Assembly (NCBI GenBank): GCA_964400285.1
Contig: CAYNTK010000002.1
Coordinates: 62,001-126,000, forward strand
Length of the DNA stretch: 64,000 nt
DNA from: FEN-1279 sp964400285
Lineage (GTDB): Bacteria > Bacteroidota > Ignavibacteria > Tepidaquicellales > Tepidaquicellaceae
Direction: 5' to 3'
The notes below the pieces were generated by a model. That model was not told the DNA's origin. It did no database searches and worked only from the letters and a program-made list of their open reading frames with translations. The position numbers and the translations under genes are program-made. This document shows, piece after piece, positions 10,055 to 19,127 of the stretch. Each line of letters starts with the position of its first letter. Within the stretch, counting starts at the first letter, position 1.

Positions 10055-10083
10055 TTTATTATTTACTAATTGTTATTTCTAAA

Positions 10084-11922
10084 TTATTCCACCGTTACGC
10101 TTTTAGCCAAATTTCTCGGTTGGTCAACGTTACATCCTCTTGCGGCAGCAATATAGTAAGATAAAAACTGCAAAGGTATAATATTCACAATGGGAGCAAG
10201 CATAGCTTTAGTTTTAGGGACACGCAATATGTAATCTGCATAGCTATTAATATTTTCGTCTCCTTCGCTTGCTATTGCAATAATTTTTCCTTTTCTTGCT
10301 CTTACTTCTTCAATATTCGAAATAATTTTATCGTATGCTTTATCTTGCGGAGCGATAAATACAACGGGCATATTTTCATCTATTAATGCTATAGGACCGT
10401 GTTTCATTTCTGCGGCGGGATATCCTTCTGCGTGAATGTAAGATATTTCTTTTAGTTTTAGAGCACCTTCCAGAGCAACGGGGAAATTAATTCCCCTACC
10501 AAGATAAAGGAAATTTTTTGAATCTTTAAACTTCAATGCTACTTCTTTATAATCCTCTTTCATATTAACCATTCTTAAAATATATTCGGGAATCATTTTC
10601 ACTTCAGCAGCTAATTTTATTAATTCATCTTGCGATAAAGTCTTTTTTTCATTTGCAATCATCATAGTAATCAAAGCAAGAGACATAACCTGACTTGTGA
10701 ATGCTTTAGTGGAAGCGACACCAATTTCAGCCCCTGCGTGGATGTAAGTTCCTGCATCAACTTCACGAGCAATAGTGCTTCCAATTACATTTACGATTCC
10801 GATTGTTGTAGCACCATATTTTTTTGCTTCTCTAAGTGCGGCAAGAGTATCTGCAGTTTCACCACTTTGACTAATTAGAAGGACAACATCTTCAGGTGTA
10901 ATTATAGGATTTCTATATCTGAATTCGGAAGCGTATTCAACTTCAACGGGAATTCTGCAGTAATGCTCGAGCATATATTCCCCTACCAGACCTGCGTGCC
11001 ACGCGGTTCCACAAGCAGTGATAATAATTCTTTTTGCATTATAAAGTTTATCCGAAACGCTATCGAGACCTCCGAGTTTTGCAACTCCAGTATCGAAATT
11101 AATTCTTCCTCTATATGTATTTTGAATTGTATCGGGTTGTTCGCAGATTTCTTTCAGCATAAAATGGTCATAACCACCCTTTTCTATATCATCGAGTAAA
11201 AAGTCGAGAACTTCAACATTTCTATAAATATCTTTATCCTCCACGGTTTTAAGGTGAAAGCTCCCACGCTCGAGTGTTGCCATTTCTCCATCTTCGAGGT
11301 ATATTACATTTTTTGTATGATTTATAATTGCGGCAGCATCAGAAGCAACTAAAATCTCTTCTTTTCCAATACCAAGCATTAAAGGACTTCCTTTTCTTGC
11401 AACTACTATTTTATCAGTCTCTTCTGCACAGAGGCATGCAATTCCATAAGTTCCTTCCACTTCGAGCAAAGCAAGGCGAACAGCAGTTTCAAAATCATTA
11501 GTATTTTTAAAATGATAGTTTATAAGATTAGCAAGAATTTCCGTATCGGTATCGGTTGTGAACTTATACTTTTCTTCAATCAGACGGGTTTTTATTATTT
11601 TATAATTTTCGATAATACCATTATGAACTATCATAATATTATTATCCACATCGAAATGAGGATGAGCATTAGTATCATTTGGAACTCCGTGAGTAGCCCA
11701 GCGAGTATGCCCTATGCCAATATTACCTTGAAATTTATCTTTATCGAGAGCTTCTTCAAGACTTTTAACTTTCCCTGCTTGTTTATAGCTTAAAATTTTG
11801 TTTTTATTATTAATAATAGAAACACCAGCAGAATCGTATCCCCTGTATTCAAGCCGTTTCAAACCATCTAAAATAATAGGCAACGAATTCCTTTTACCAA
11901 TATAACCTACAATACCACACAT
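10084..11922 (-). CDS. glmS: Glutamine--fructose-6-phosphate aminotransferase (isomerizing)
   Basis: Makes glucosamine-6-phosphate from fructose-6-phosphate and glutamine, the entry step to UDP-GlcNAc for peptidoglycan and lipopolysaccharide. At 612 residues it is of usual length. The class II glutaminase domain starts MCGIVGYIG with Cys2 as nucleophile, followed by RLEYRGYDSAG, HTRWATHG and HNGIIENY. Two SIS sugar-isomerase domains follow, with TACGTAWHAG, SQSGETADT, STKAFTSQ, LGRG and AEMKHGPIALID. The C terminus LAKSVTVE is canonical. The gene is monocistronic: a terminator separates it from nuoN upstream and another lies after its stop. The short leader has no room for a glmS ribozyme. 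Confidence 0.98.
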   Translation of the reverse strand: MCGIVGYIGKRNSLPIILDGLKRLEYRGYDSAGVSIINNKNKILSYKQAGKVKSLEEALDKDKFQGNIGIGHTRWATHGVPNDTNAHPHFDVDNNIMIVHNGIIENYKIIKTRLIEEKYKFTTDTDTEILANLINYHFKNTNDFETAVRLALLEVEGTYGIACLCAEETDKIVVARKGSPLMLGIGKEEILVASDAAAIINHTKNVIYLEDGEMATLERGSFHLKTVEDKDIYRNVEVLDFLLDDIEKGGYDHFMLKEICEQPDTIQNTYRGRINFDTGVAKLGGLDSVSDKLYNAKRIIITACGTAWHAGLVGEYMLEHYCRIPVEVEYASEFRYRNPIITPEDVVLLISQSGETADTLAALREAKKYGATTIGIVNVIGSTIAREVDAGTYIHAGAEIGVASTKAFTSQVMSLALITMMIANEKKTLSQDELIKLAAEVKMIPEYILRMVNMKEDYKEVALKFKDSKNFLYLGRGINFPVALEGALKLKEISYIHAEGYPAAEMKHGPIALIDENMPVVFIAPQDKAYDKIISNIEEVRARKGKIIAIASEGDENINSYADYILRVPKTKAMLAPIVNIIPLQFLSYYIAAARGCNVDQPRNLAKSVTVE

Positions 11923-12001
11923 TTAAATTTTCCTTTTTTGTTTCGGAATGTAAATTAGTTATAAATAATATTAAAATAAATGATAACAAAAATAAATAAA
12001 A

Positions 12002-12027
12002 AACCTGTAAAATAGATTTTACAGGTT
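12002..12027 (-). terminator. Terminator of the nuo operon
   Basis: An 11-bp stem (AACCTGTAAAA with TTTTACAGGTT) and a 4-nt loop lie 30 nt after the nuoN stop. A T-rich stretch follows on the minus strand. It separates nuoN from glmS. Confidence 0.8.
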
Positions 12028-12056
12028 GTATATAATCTTTTCTAATTGAAAAACTT

Positions 12057-13550
12057 TTATTTCAATCCAAACATCACAGCAGATGCTTCTGCAAAGCGGA
12101 GTAGCGGAGTGAAATAAATACCAAAGAAAATCGTCGGAACTGCAAATAATAAAAGAATTAAATAATATCCGTAGCTATACTGAACTTTAGAATCAGAATT
12201 TTCTTCGGGTTTCATCAAGAACATATATTTTACAACTTTAACATAGAAGAATAACGATACTACGCTATTCAATAAACCAATCACTGCAAGCCAGATTAAA
12301 TGTTTTTCGATTAAAGCAGAAAATAAGTAAAACTTTCCGATAAATCCAGCAGTAGCAGGAACACCCGAAAGGGCAAACATAAATATAGTCATAAATACGC
12401 ACACAGCAGGCGAACGATAGCCAAGTCCTTTCATATCTTCTATGTTATCGCTATTAAGTTTATTAGCAATTAACATTGTTGCATAAAACGCTCCGAGATT
12501 CATAAATAAATAAGCCATAAGATATACAAACATAGCAGCAAGACCATTTTGATTAGCAACAACAAGACCGAGCATAATATAACCCGATTGAGCAATAGAG
12601 GAATATGCAAGAAGTCGCTTCATACTCATTTGCCATATAGCTACGAAGTTTCCAATTATCATAGAAGCAATAGCTAAAACCATTAATATTTCCGTCCATT
12701 TAATTCCATCTATAATTTGCCAGTTACCTCCAATATATTCGAAGGATTTCAGGAAAGTAGTAGCAAAAAATCTTATCATAACTGCAAATCCAGCAGCAGA
12801 TGAAGTCACAGCAAGGAATGCAGTAACGGGGATTGGAGAACCTTCATAAACATCAGGCGTCCAGAAATGAAATGGGACGGAAGAAATTTTATAACCAAAT
12901 CCCGCCATAATCATAATAATTGCCATAATCACCATAGGATTTGTTGTCATTCCGTATCCTGTCAGAATTCTTGCAGTATCATATATGTTCATAGTCCCAG
13001 TATATCCATAAAGGAGAGACATAGCATAAATCATAATACCGGAAGAAGCAGCACCGTAAATAATATATTTCATTGCAGCTTCGGAAGAACGCTTTTCTTT
13101 TTTTGTATATCCTGCAAGTATATATGAGGTCAAACTAACAAGCTCGAGCGAAAGATACATCATCAACATATTTACAGATGATGCCATTAAAAAAGCACCA
13201 ATAGCAAGCGATAAAAATAAATATGTATATTCATTTGTATGCTCGGAGTTTTTAAATTCTTTGGATGTAAGAGCAAAAAGAATTATGAAAATAGTCGATA
13301 GAATAAACAAGAATTTAAAAAACACAGCATAAGGGTCAATAACAAGCATTCGTTTGAATAAACTTGCATTCAAACCCATTTGCAGAAAAACAAAATAACC
13401 GCTAATCAGAAGCCCAATAATAGCAATGATAGAAACCACAACAGACTTTTTTCGCAAAATCAAATCTGCAAAAATACAAACCAGCAGAGTTATTATTAAT
13501 ACTGTTTCAGGTAGAAAATATGATAATTTATTTAATATTTGCAGTTGCAC
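12057..13550 (-). CDS. nuoN: NADH-quinone oxidoreductase subunit N
   Basis: Antiporter-like, proton-pumping membrane subunit of respiratory complex I. It has 497 residues and about 14 hydrophobic segments. The conserved half-channel regions are visible: MMYLSLELVSLTSYILAGY (the Glu of the TM5 region), FKISSVPFHFWTPDVYEG written here as KISSVPFHFWTPDVYEG, and AYSSIAQSGYIMLG with the preceding MKRLLAY lysine region. It is the last gene of the nuo operon, 18 nt after nuoM, and is followed by an intrinsic terminator. Confidence 0.97.
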   Translation of the reverse strand: MQLQILNKLSYFLPETVLIITLLVCIFADLILRKKSVVVSIIAIIGLLISGYFVFLQMGLNASLFKRMLVIDPYAVFFKFLFILSTIFIILFALTSKEFKNSEHTNEYTYLFLSLAIGAFLMASSVNMLMMYLSLELVSLTSYILAGYTKKEKRSSEAAMKYIIYGAASSGIMIYAMSLLYGYTGTMNIYDTARILTGYGMTTNPMVIMAIIMIMAGFGYKISSVPFHFWTPDVYEGSPIPVTAFLAVTSSAAGFAVMIRFFATTFLKSFEYIGGNWQIIDGIKWTEILMVLAIASMIIGNFVAIWQMSMKRLLAYSSIAQSGYIMLGLVVANQNGLAAMFVYLMAYLFMNLGAFYATMLIANKLNSDNIEDMKGLGYRSPAVCVFMTIFMFALSGVPATAGFIGKFYLFSALIEKHLIWLAVIGLLNSVVSLFFYVKVVKYMFLMKPEENSDSKVQYSYGYYLILLLFAVPTIFFGIYFTPLLRFAEASAVMFGLK

Positions 13551-13568
13551 AATAATAAAATTTTAAAT

Positions 13569-15149
13569 TTAATTCAAATGCCAGATTAAATTAACGAGAT
13601 TATTTACAGTCGAACTCATAAGATTTAAAAATGGTGACGGATAAATACCAAGAACTATTATAATAATAAGTAACGGAACAGTGCTTAACAATTCCCTTCC
13701 ATTAATATCTGTCAGTTCATTCCATTTTTCGGGTAAAGTTCCAAAAAATACTCTCTGAATTGTCCATAAAATATATGCAGCATTTAAGATAATTCCTAAA
13801 GTAGAAATAATCGTTAAAACTCTTATAGTTTCATTTTTAAAACCACCGAGGAAAACAAAAGATTCACTGATAAATGCACTTAAGCCTGGTAAACCAATCG
13901 ATGCAAAAAATGCAATAATTACTACTGCAAAATATTTGGGCATCTTATTAGCAAGACCGCCAAAGTCATAAAGTCCTCTTGTATGTGCTCTATCATAAAT
14001 AATTCCTACACTCAAGAAGAGAACTGCTGTTATAGTTCCGTGATTAAACATCTGAAACACAGCACCATTATAGCCGATAGCAGTATTAGAAGCAATTCCA
14101 AGCATTACGTAACCCATATGTGAAATCGAGGAATAAGCAATAAGTTTTTTAAAGTCTTTTTGAGCCATAGCACATAAAGCACCATATATAATATTAATCA
14201 TCGCAAGAATAGCCATAGGATACATAAACCAAACTGCAGCATCGGGGAAAATCGGATAGGAAATTCTCATAATTCCATACGAGCCCATTTTAAGAAGAAC
14301 ACCAGCAAGAATAACCGAAATAGCTGTTGGTGCTTCTACGTGTGCGTCGGGTAACCACGTATGGAACGGGAAAATCGGCACTTTGATTGCAAATCCAATA
14401 AACAATGCTATGAATGCAAGATACCTTAAATGCGTTCCTACACCACCCATTAACGAATTCGGGTCTATAGCTGCAGGATTCATTAAAGTTAGCATATTAA
14501 ATGTATGCATACCGGTAACAGGGTCTTTAGAGCTGAAATAAAGAGCGATTATAGTAATCAGCATAAAAATACCACCGAAGAAAGTGTAAAGGAAGAACTT
14601 AATTGCTGCATATTCTCTCCTTTCACCACCCCATATACCGATGAGAAAATACATTGGCAGAAGCATAACTTCCCAGAATACAAAGAAAAGGAATAAATCC
14701 AACGCACAAAATGTTCCCATCATACCTGTTACAAGAAACAGATATAAAATATAATATCCCTTTTCATTTCTTTTTATGCTAAATGATGCTACAGCACCTA
14801 TGAAGCTAATAAGAGAAGTCAGGATTACCATAGGGAGAGAAATACCATCTATACCCATAAAATAATCTATGTTAATATTACCTTCCCAAATTACAGCAGG
14901 GATATTAATCCACGAAAACTTTTCAACGAACTGAAAGCCCTCGATTTTATTAATACCTGCCAGATTGCTATCGTAATTCAAAAGTAAAACTACTGATAGA
15001 ATTATCTGTAAAATCGGGAAAATCAGAGTAACATACTTAATAGACTTTTCATAAACTTTTGGAATGAAAAGAATTACAAGCATTCCGAGGATAGGTAAAA
15101 ATACTATCCAGCTTAAAATACCGATACCAAGTATTGGAAATTGTACCAT
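13569..15149 (-). CDS. nuoM: NADH-quinone oxidoreductase subunit M
   Basis: Antiporter-like proton-pumping subunit of complex I, 526 residues with about 14 membrane segments. Landmarks are the N-terminal MGIDGISLPMVILTSLI, the TM5 region FFVFWEVMLLPMYFLIG with the conserved Glu, KVPIFPFHTWLPDAHVEAP, and KKLIAYSSISHMGYVMLG. It lies upstream of nuoN by 18 nt. On its 5' side it is separated from nuoL by about 495 nt holding a tRNA-Leu gene and a tandem repeat, so it may depend on read-through from the operon or on a promoter in that spacer. Confidence 0.97.
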   Translation of the reverse strand: MVQFPILGIGILSWIVFLPILGMLVILFIPKVYEKSIKYVTLIFPILQIILSVVLLLNYDSNLAGINKIEGFQFVEKFSWINIPAVIWEGNINIDYFMGIDGISLPMVILTSLISFIGAVASFSIKRNEKGYYILYLFLVTGMMGTFCALDLFLFFVFWEVMLLPMYFLIGIWGGERREYAAIKFFLYTFFGGIFMLITIIALYFSSKDPVTGMHTFNMLTLMNPAAIDPNSLMGGVGTHLRYLAFIALFIGFAIKVPIFPFHTWLPDAHVEAPTAISVILAGVLLKMGSYGIMRISYPIFPDAAVWFMYPMAILAMINIIYGALCAMAQKDFKKLIAYSSISHMGYVMLGIASNTAIGYNGAVFQMFNHGTITAVLFLSVGIIYDRAHTRGLYDFGGLANKMPKYFAVVIIAFFASIGLPGLSAFISESFVFLGGFKNETIRVLTIISTLGIILNAAYILWTIQRVFFGTLPEKWNELTDINGRELLSTVPLLIIIIVLGIYPSPFLNLMSSTVNNLVNLIWHLN

Positions 15150-15202
15150 TACTTTTGTTTATTTATTTTTATAATTTTAAAAAACTGTTTTAGTTATTCC
15201 CT

Positions 15203-15229
15203 GTTACGAAGCTGGGCTTCGTAACGAAG
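15203..15229. repeat. Compound hairpin downstream of tRNA-Leu
   Basis: GTTACGAAG-CTGGG-CTTCGTAAC (15203-15225) forms a perfect 9-bp stem. The right arm also belongs to an overlapping palindrome, CTTCGTAACGAAG (15217-15229). It lies between the 3' end of tRNA-Leu and nuoM. It lacks a good T tract, so it is more likely an RNA-processing structure or repeat than a strong terminator. A related phrase (TAACGAAGTTCAGCGAAGC) occurs near 55888-55906. Confidence 0.5.
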
Positions 15230-15241
15230 TATTATATTCTG

Positions 15242-15327
15242 TGCCGAAAGAGGGAGTCGAACCCTCACGGGATTTGAGTCCCGCTGGATTTTGAGTCCAG
15301 TGCGTCTGCCAATTCCGCCATTTCGGC
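15242..15327 (-). tRNA. tRNA-Leu (anticodon CAA)
   Basis: An 86-nt class II tRNA on the minus strand. The acceptor arms GCCGAAA and TTTCGGC pair perfectly, with discriminator A as expected for Leu. The anticodon stem CTGGA/TCCAG encloses CTCAAAA, giving anticodon CAA. The long variable arm is CGGGACTCAAATCCCG, and the T arm is GAGGG-TTCGACT-CCCTC. It sits inside the nuo operon between nuoL and nuoM on the same strand, and its 5' end is partly duplicated upstream. Confidence 0.95.
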
Positions 15328-15594
15328 AAAAAACTTTTTTACCACAGAGAACACAGAGTAAAACATATTAAAGAATTTAAACTTTATTGCCACAGATTAA
15401 CAGATTTTCGTAGAGAAAAATCTGGTAATTCCGCTATTTCGGCAAAAAACTTTTTAGCCATAGAGAACACAGAGAAAACATATTAAAGAATTTAAACTTT
15501 AATGCCACAGATTAACAGATTTTCGTAGAGAAAAATCTGGTAATTCCGCCATTTCGGCAAAAAACTTTTTTGCCACAGAGAACACAGAGAAAAC
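15311..15594. repeat. Tandem array of a ~115-bp unit carrying the tRNA-Leu 5' end
   Basis: About 2.5 copies of a 115-116 bp unit start at 15311, 15427 and 15542. Each begins with AATTCCGCCATTTCGGCA (one copy has CTA for CCA), which is the complement of the first 17 nt of tRNA-Leu plus one flanking base. This is followed by AAAAAACTTTTTTGCCACAG-like and CAGATTAACAGATTTTCG phrases. The third copy breaks off after CAGAGAAAAC. The array lies upstream of tRNA-Leu in the direction of transcription. It is probably a slippage or unequal-recombination product. Confidence 0.9.
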
Positions 15595-15644
15595 TTTTTA
15601 AAGAACATTTTTTCAATCTTAAGAATCTTATGAATCTTACAAAT

Positions 15645-17663
15645 CTATCTGAATATAAAATAAAGAACTATTATACCAAAAATTAAAAATAAAATATAAG
15701 TCTGAATTCTTCCTGTCTGGAATTTTCTGAATATTAATCCAAAGAATCCGACCAAACCACCCGAAACATTTACCAAACCATCAACAACAATATTATCAAA
15801 CTTTCCAGAAACAAACGAAGACCAGCGGGTTACAGTTGCAGAGCCATTAACTGCTCCATCAACAATCATATTATCTATCCAAGCACTCAATCTCGATATC
15901 CCCATTGTAAATGCAACTGCAGTAGCATTGTAGAGTTCATCGAAATACCATTTATTCAACGAGAAATTATATATTGGTTTAATCTTTTCTGTTAATTTTT
16001 CTACATCAACCTTCTTCCAGAAATAAAATACATAAGCAAGCAAAATTCCAATTCCCGCAATTGCAAGCGATAGGAACATCGCTGGATAATGTGCGTGGTG
16101 TAGTAATTCTGTATATTCTGCCCTATCTACTATATGATTAATCATACCTTTTGTTCCCGTTAAAAGCGACTCGGGTGTTTTCATCATTTTCATAATCCAT
16201 CCGGAATCTGCACCAATAGGATTAAACGAGAAGAATATAAATATAGATAAAACAGCTAAAGCAATAAGTGGAATTGTCATTTGCATCGGTGATTCGTGAC
16301 AATGGTCATACTTTTCTTTATTTCTCGGTTCGCCATAAAAAGTTATAATCAGCAATCTAAACATATAAAAAGCCGTTAAACCAGCAACAAGAAATCCTAT
16401 TATAGGTATTAAATAAGTAATACCTCCATTAATATTAGCAAAAGTCATCGTTGCAGCGAGTATCGAATCTTTACTTAAAAAACCCGATGTTAAAGGAACT
16501 CCCGAAAGCGAAAGAGTTGCAATTAAAAATGTCCAGTATGTTATAGGCATTTTCTTTCTTAAACCACCCATTTCACGAATATCCTGAACGTGATGCAGAC
16601 CATAAATCACCGAACCTGCTGTCAAGAATAAGCAAGCTTTGAAAAATGCGTGAGTTACAAGGTGAAACATTCCGAAAGACATTGCACCGACACCAATTGC
16701 CATAATCATATAACCAAGCTGACTGATAGTCGAATATGCAAGAACTCTTTTTATATCGTTTTGAGTAATAGCAATCGTAGCAGAAATAAAAGCAGTGATA
16801 GCACCAATAAAAGTTACAAATGTTAAAGCATCAGCAGAAAGCATAACGAAGATTCGTGCAGTCAAATAAACACCTGCGGCAACCATAGTAGCGGCGTGAA
16901 TTAAAGCCGATACGGGAGTTGGACCTTCCATAGCATCAGGAAGCCAAACATGCAGAGGAAATTGAGCCGACTTACCAATTGCACCGCAGAAAAGTAAAAT
17001 TCCCGCTGCAGTCAATAAACCTCCTTGCAATTTCCCAGCTTCCACACCTGCGAAAATATCAGTAAAATTAAACGTTCCGAGCGTTAAAAATATTATCATT
17101 ATACCAAGGAAAAACCCAACATCACCAATTCTATTAACTATGAAAGCTTTTTTCGCTGCTTCTTGTGGAGCTGGCTTTTCATACCAGAAACCGATTAACA
17201 AATATGAACTTAACCCAACAAGTTCCCAGAAAACATACATAATAAGCACATTATTAGTCAAAACCAATCCAAGCATAGAAAAAGTGAACAGACCAAGATA
17301 GGAGAAATATTTTTTATATTTCGCATCGCCTTCCATATATTTCACTGAGAACAAATGAACAAAAGCACTGATTGCATTTACGACTATCAGCATAATAGCC
17401 GAAAGTTCATCTATTACAAAACCTGCAGTAAAAACCGTATTTCCTTTTCCTAAATTAAACCATTCGGCTGTATATGAATATTTACCAGACTGAGCAAAAG
17501 CAAAGAATACAACGAAGGAAAGTGCAAGATTTATAAACAGCAAAGATACTGCAATAAAATCTCCTTTTCTTGGAATCCAATTCCCAAAAAATGCCAATAG
17601 TAAAAATGAAAACATCGGCACAAGCAGAATTACTAACGGAAGATATTGTAAAGTATAATCCAT
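15645..17663 (-). CDS. nuoL: NADH-quinone oxidoreductase subunit L
   Basis: The distal proton-pumping subunit of complex I, 672 residues. The N-terminal part carries IDELSAIMLIVVNAISA, HLFSVKYM and YVFWELVGLSSYLLIGFWY. The channel region has AIGKSAQFPLHVWLPDAME, GPTPVSALIHAATMVAAG and KRVLAYSTISQLGYMIMA. The C terminus has the extension that in this family forms the long lateral helix plus a final membrane segment. It starts 8 nt after nuoK. The gene ends where the tandem repeat and tRNA-Leu interrupt the operon. Confidence 0.97.
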   Translation of the reverse strand: MDYTLQYLPLVILLVPMFSFLLLAFFGNWIPRKGDFIAVSLLFINLALSFVVFFAFAQSGKYSYTAEWFNLGKGNTVFTAGFVIDELSAIMLIVVNAISAFVHLFSVKYMEGDAKYKKYFSYLGLFTFSMLGLVLTNNVLIMYVFWELVGLSSYLLIGFWYEKPAPQEAAKKAFIVNRIGDVGFFLGIMIIFLTLGTFNFTDIFAGVEAGKLQGGLLTAAGILLFCGAIGKSAQFPLHVWLPDAMEGPTPVSALIHAATMVAAGVYLTARIFVMLSADALTFVTFIGAITAFISATIAITQNDIKRVLAYSTISQLGYMIMAIGVGAMSFGMFHLVTHAFFKACLFLTAGSVIYGLHHVQDIREMGGLRKKMPITYWTFLIATLSLSGVPLTSGFLSKDSILAATMTFANINGGITYLIPIIGFLVAGLTAFYMFRLLIITFYGEPRNKEKYDHCHESPMQMTIPLIALAVLSIFIFFSFNPIGADSGWIMKMMKTPESLLTGTKGMINHIVDRAEYTELLHHAHYPAMFLSLAIAGIGILLAYVFYFWKKVDVEKLTEKIKPIYNFSLNKWYFDELYNATAVAFTMGISRLSAWIDNMIVDGAVNGSATVTRWSSFVSGKFDNIVVDGLVNVSGGLVGFFGLIFRKFQTGRIQTYILFLIFGIIVLYFIFR

Positions 17664-17671
17664 AATAAAAA

Positions 17672-17980
17672 TTAATCTTTCATTGTATTAGCTTCATCTA
17701 CATTAACCGTAGAGAAGTGATTATATAAATTAAGAACAATAGCAAGAGCAATTGCGGCTTCTGCAACTGCAAGTATTATTACAAAAATAGTAATCATTTG
17801 ACCATCAACACCAAGACCTCCAAAATGCGAAAAAGCAACAAGGTTAATATTTGCTGCATTAAGTATTAGTTCAATACCCATTAAAATAAGAATAGCATTC
17901 CTTCTCGAAATTAGAGCGAAAAGTCCAACTCCGAAAAGTATCGCACTAATAATTAAATAATGATGTAATCCTATATCCAT
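17672..17980 (-). CDS. nuoK: NADH-quinone oxidoreductase subunit K
   Basis: Small membrane subunit of complex I, 102 residues with three hydrophobic helices. It carries the conserved run NAILILMGIELILNAANIN (membrane Glu) and a second acidic residue in ILAVAEAAIALAIV, both part of the proton-transfer path. It lies between nuoJ (12 nt) and nuoL (8 nt). Confidence 0.96.
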   Translation of the reverse strand: MDIGLHHYLIISAILFGVGLFALISRRNAILILMGIELILNAANINLVAFSHFGGLGVDGQMITIFVIILAVAEAAIALAIVLNLYNHFSTVNVDEANTMKD

Positions 17981-17992
17981 AATTTAAAACCT

Positions 17993-18496
17993 TTAATTTT
18001 TTTCTTTGTTTTTTCTTGCATACATTGCCGAACCAATAAGAGCTATAAGTAAAATAATCGAAGCAATTTCAAACGGTAAAAGGTAATTCGACAATAATAA
18101 CGTTCCAATCTGATTTATCGTAGTTTCATTGTTAACTGGTGAAGTTATTCTCCAGTTTGTCGTTAGCATTATAAATATAATAATAGTCGTTATTCCAACA
18201 GCAAAAATAATAGAAGGAATAATATTCAGATTACTCGTTTTCAAATCTACATTCGTAATTTTATGCGTTAACATAATACCAAATAAAAGCAGAATTAATA
18301 TACCGCCAACATAAACCATAATTTGAGTAATAGCAATGAAATCCGCTCTTAAGAGAATATACAAACAAGCGATACTGAAAAGAGTAACAAAGAGAGCAAC
18401 GGCAGAATACATAATGTTTTTAGAAGATACGACAAACACAGCCGAAGCTATTGTTAATAAAGCAAAGATGTAAAATAAAATTGTAAAATAATCCAT
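17993..18496 (-). CDS. nuoJ: NADH-quinone oxidoreductase subunit J
   Basis: Membrane subunit of complex I, 167 residues with five hydrophobic segments. Family signatures are SSKNIMYSAVALFVTLFSI, ADFIAITQIMVYVGGILIL (the pi-bulge helix region) and LFGIMLTHK. It starts 9 nt after the nuoI stop. It is of normal length with no oddities. Confidence 0.95.
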   Translation of the reverse strand: MDYFTILFYIFALLTIASAVFVVSSKNIMYSAVALFVTLFSIACLYILLRADFIAITQIMVYVGGILILLLFGIMLTHKITNVDLKTSNLNIIPSIIFAVGITTIIIFIMLTTNWRITSPVNNETTINQIGTLLLSNYLLPFEIASIILLIALIGSAMYARKNKEKN

Positions 18497-18505
18497 AATC
18501 GAATT

Positions 18506-19108
18506 TTAAGATTCTTTTTTATCTGTATCCGGTTTTGGTGTTTCGTCCGGTTTTTTTTCAACAGGTTTTTTAGTTGCTGCTGCAGCGGCTTCTTTTTTCT
18601 TTGCCTGTTCTGCTGCATATTCTGCTGCTTTTTTCCTTTTTTCTTCCGCCATTTCAGGTGTCATATCGGTAAACTCATAAAGCAAACCATCTCGTGAAAA
18701 TGTAGAAAATTCGAATATATCGGTCATATAAATACATTCAGTCGGGCAAGGGAAAACGCAAAGCTGACAATAACAACATTTAGCAAAATCTATCGTAAAT
18801 TTCGGAACAAATAATGCTTTCTTCTTTCCCTGTGATGTAGTTCCTGTTTTACCTACTATATCTCCGGGAACAGCTTTTATCGTCTCGATATCTATACAAT
18901 TTACAGGGCATGCTTTTGCACACTGGTCACAACCAATACAATCATCTATATTTACAAACAATCTATTTCTCTCACGTTCGGGTAATTGTAGTTTCTGTTC
19001 AGGATACATTATAGTAACTTTTTTCTGAAACATATGCCTGAACGTAATAGACATTCCTATTAATATCGATGATATTGCCTGATAAATATGCTTAAAATAA
19101 ACTTTCAT
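18506..19108 (-). CDS. nuoI: NADH-quinone oxidoreductase subunit I (2x[4Fe-4S] ferredoxin-like)
   Basis: Peripheral-arm subunit that carries clusters N6a and N6b and passes electrons towards NuoB. The two cluster motifs are CIGCDQCAKACPVNC and CCYCQLCVFPCPTEC, both complete. The N terminus (KHIYQAISSILIGM) fits the usual amphipathic helix. The last ~45 residues are an unusual Lys/Ala/Glu/Pro-rich tail (EEKRKKAAEYAAEQAKKKEA and onward to DKKES) beyond the normal fold. It lies 19 nt after nuoH and 9 nt before nuoJ. Confidence 0.95.
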   Translation of the reverse strand: MKVYFKHIYQAISSILIGMSITFRHMFQKKVTIMYPEQKLQLPERERNRLFVNIDDCIGCDQCAKACPVNCIDIETIKAVPGDIVGKTGTTSQGKKKALFVPKFTIDFAKCCYCQLCVFPCPTECIYMTDIFEFSTFSRDGLLYEFTDMTPEMAEEKRKKAAEYAAEQAKKKEAAAAATKKPVEKKPDETPKPDTDKKES

Positions 19109-19127
19109 ATTATTATAAAATTCTTTT

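Noticed and set aside
11923..12001. glmS ribozyme upstream of glmS
   Set aside because: The leader is under 80 nt before the nuo terminator and shows no matching conserved core.
15427..15559. Additional tRNA genes in the tandem array
   Set aside because: Only the first ~17 nt of tRNA-Leu are copied; no anticodon or T arm is present.
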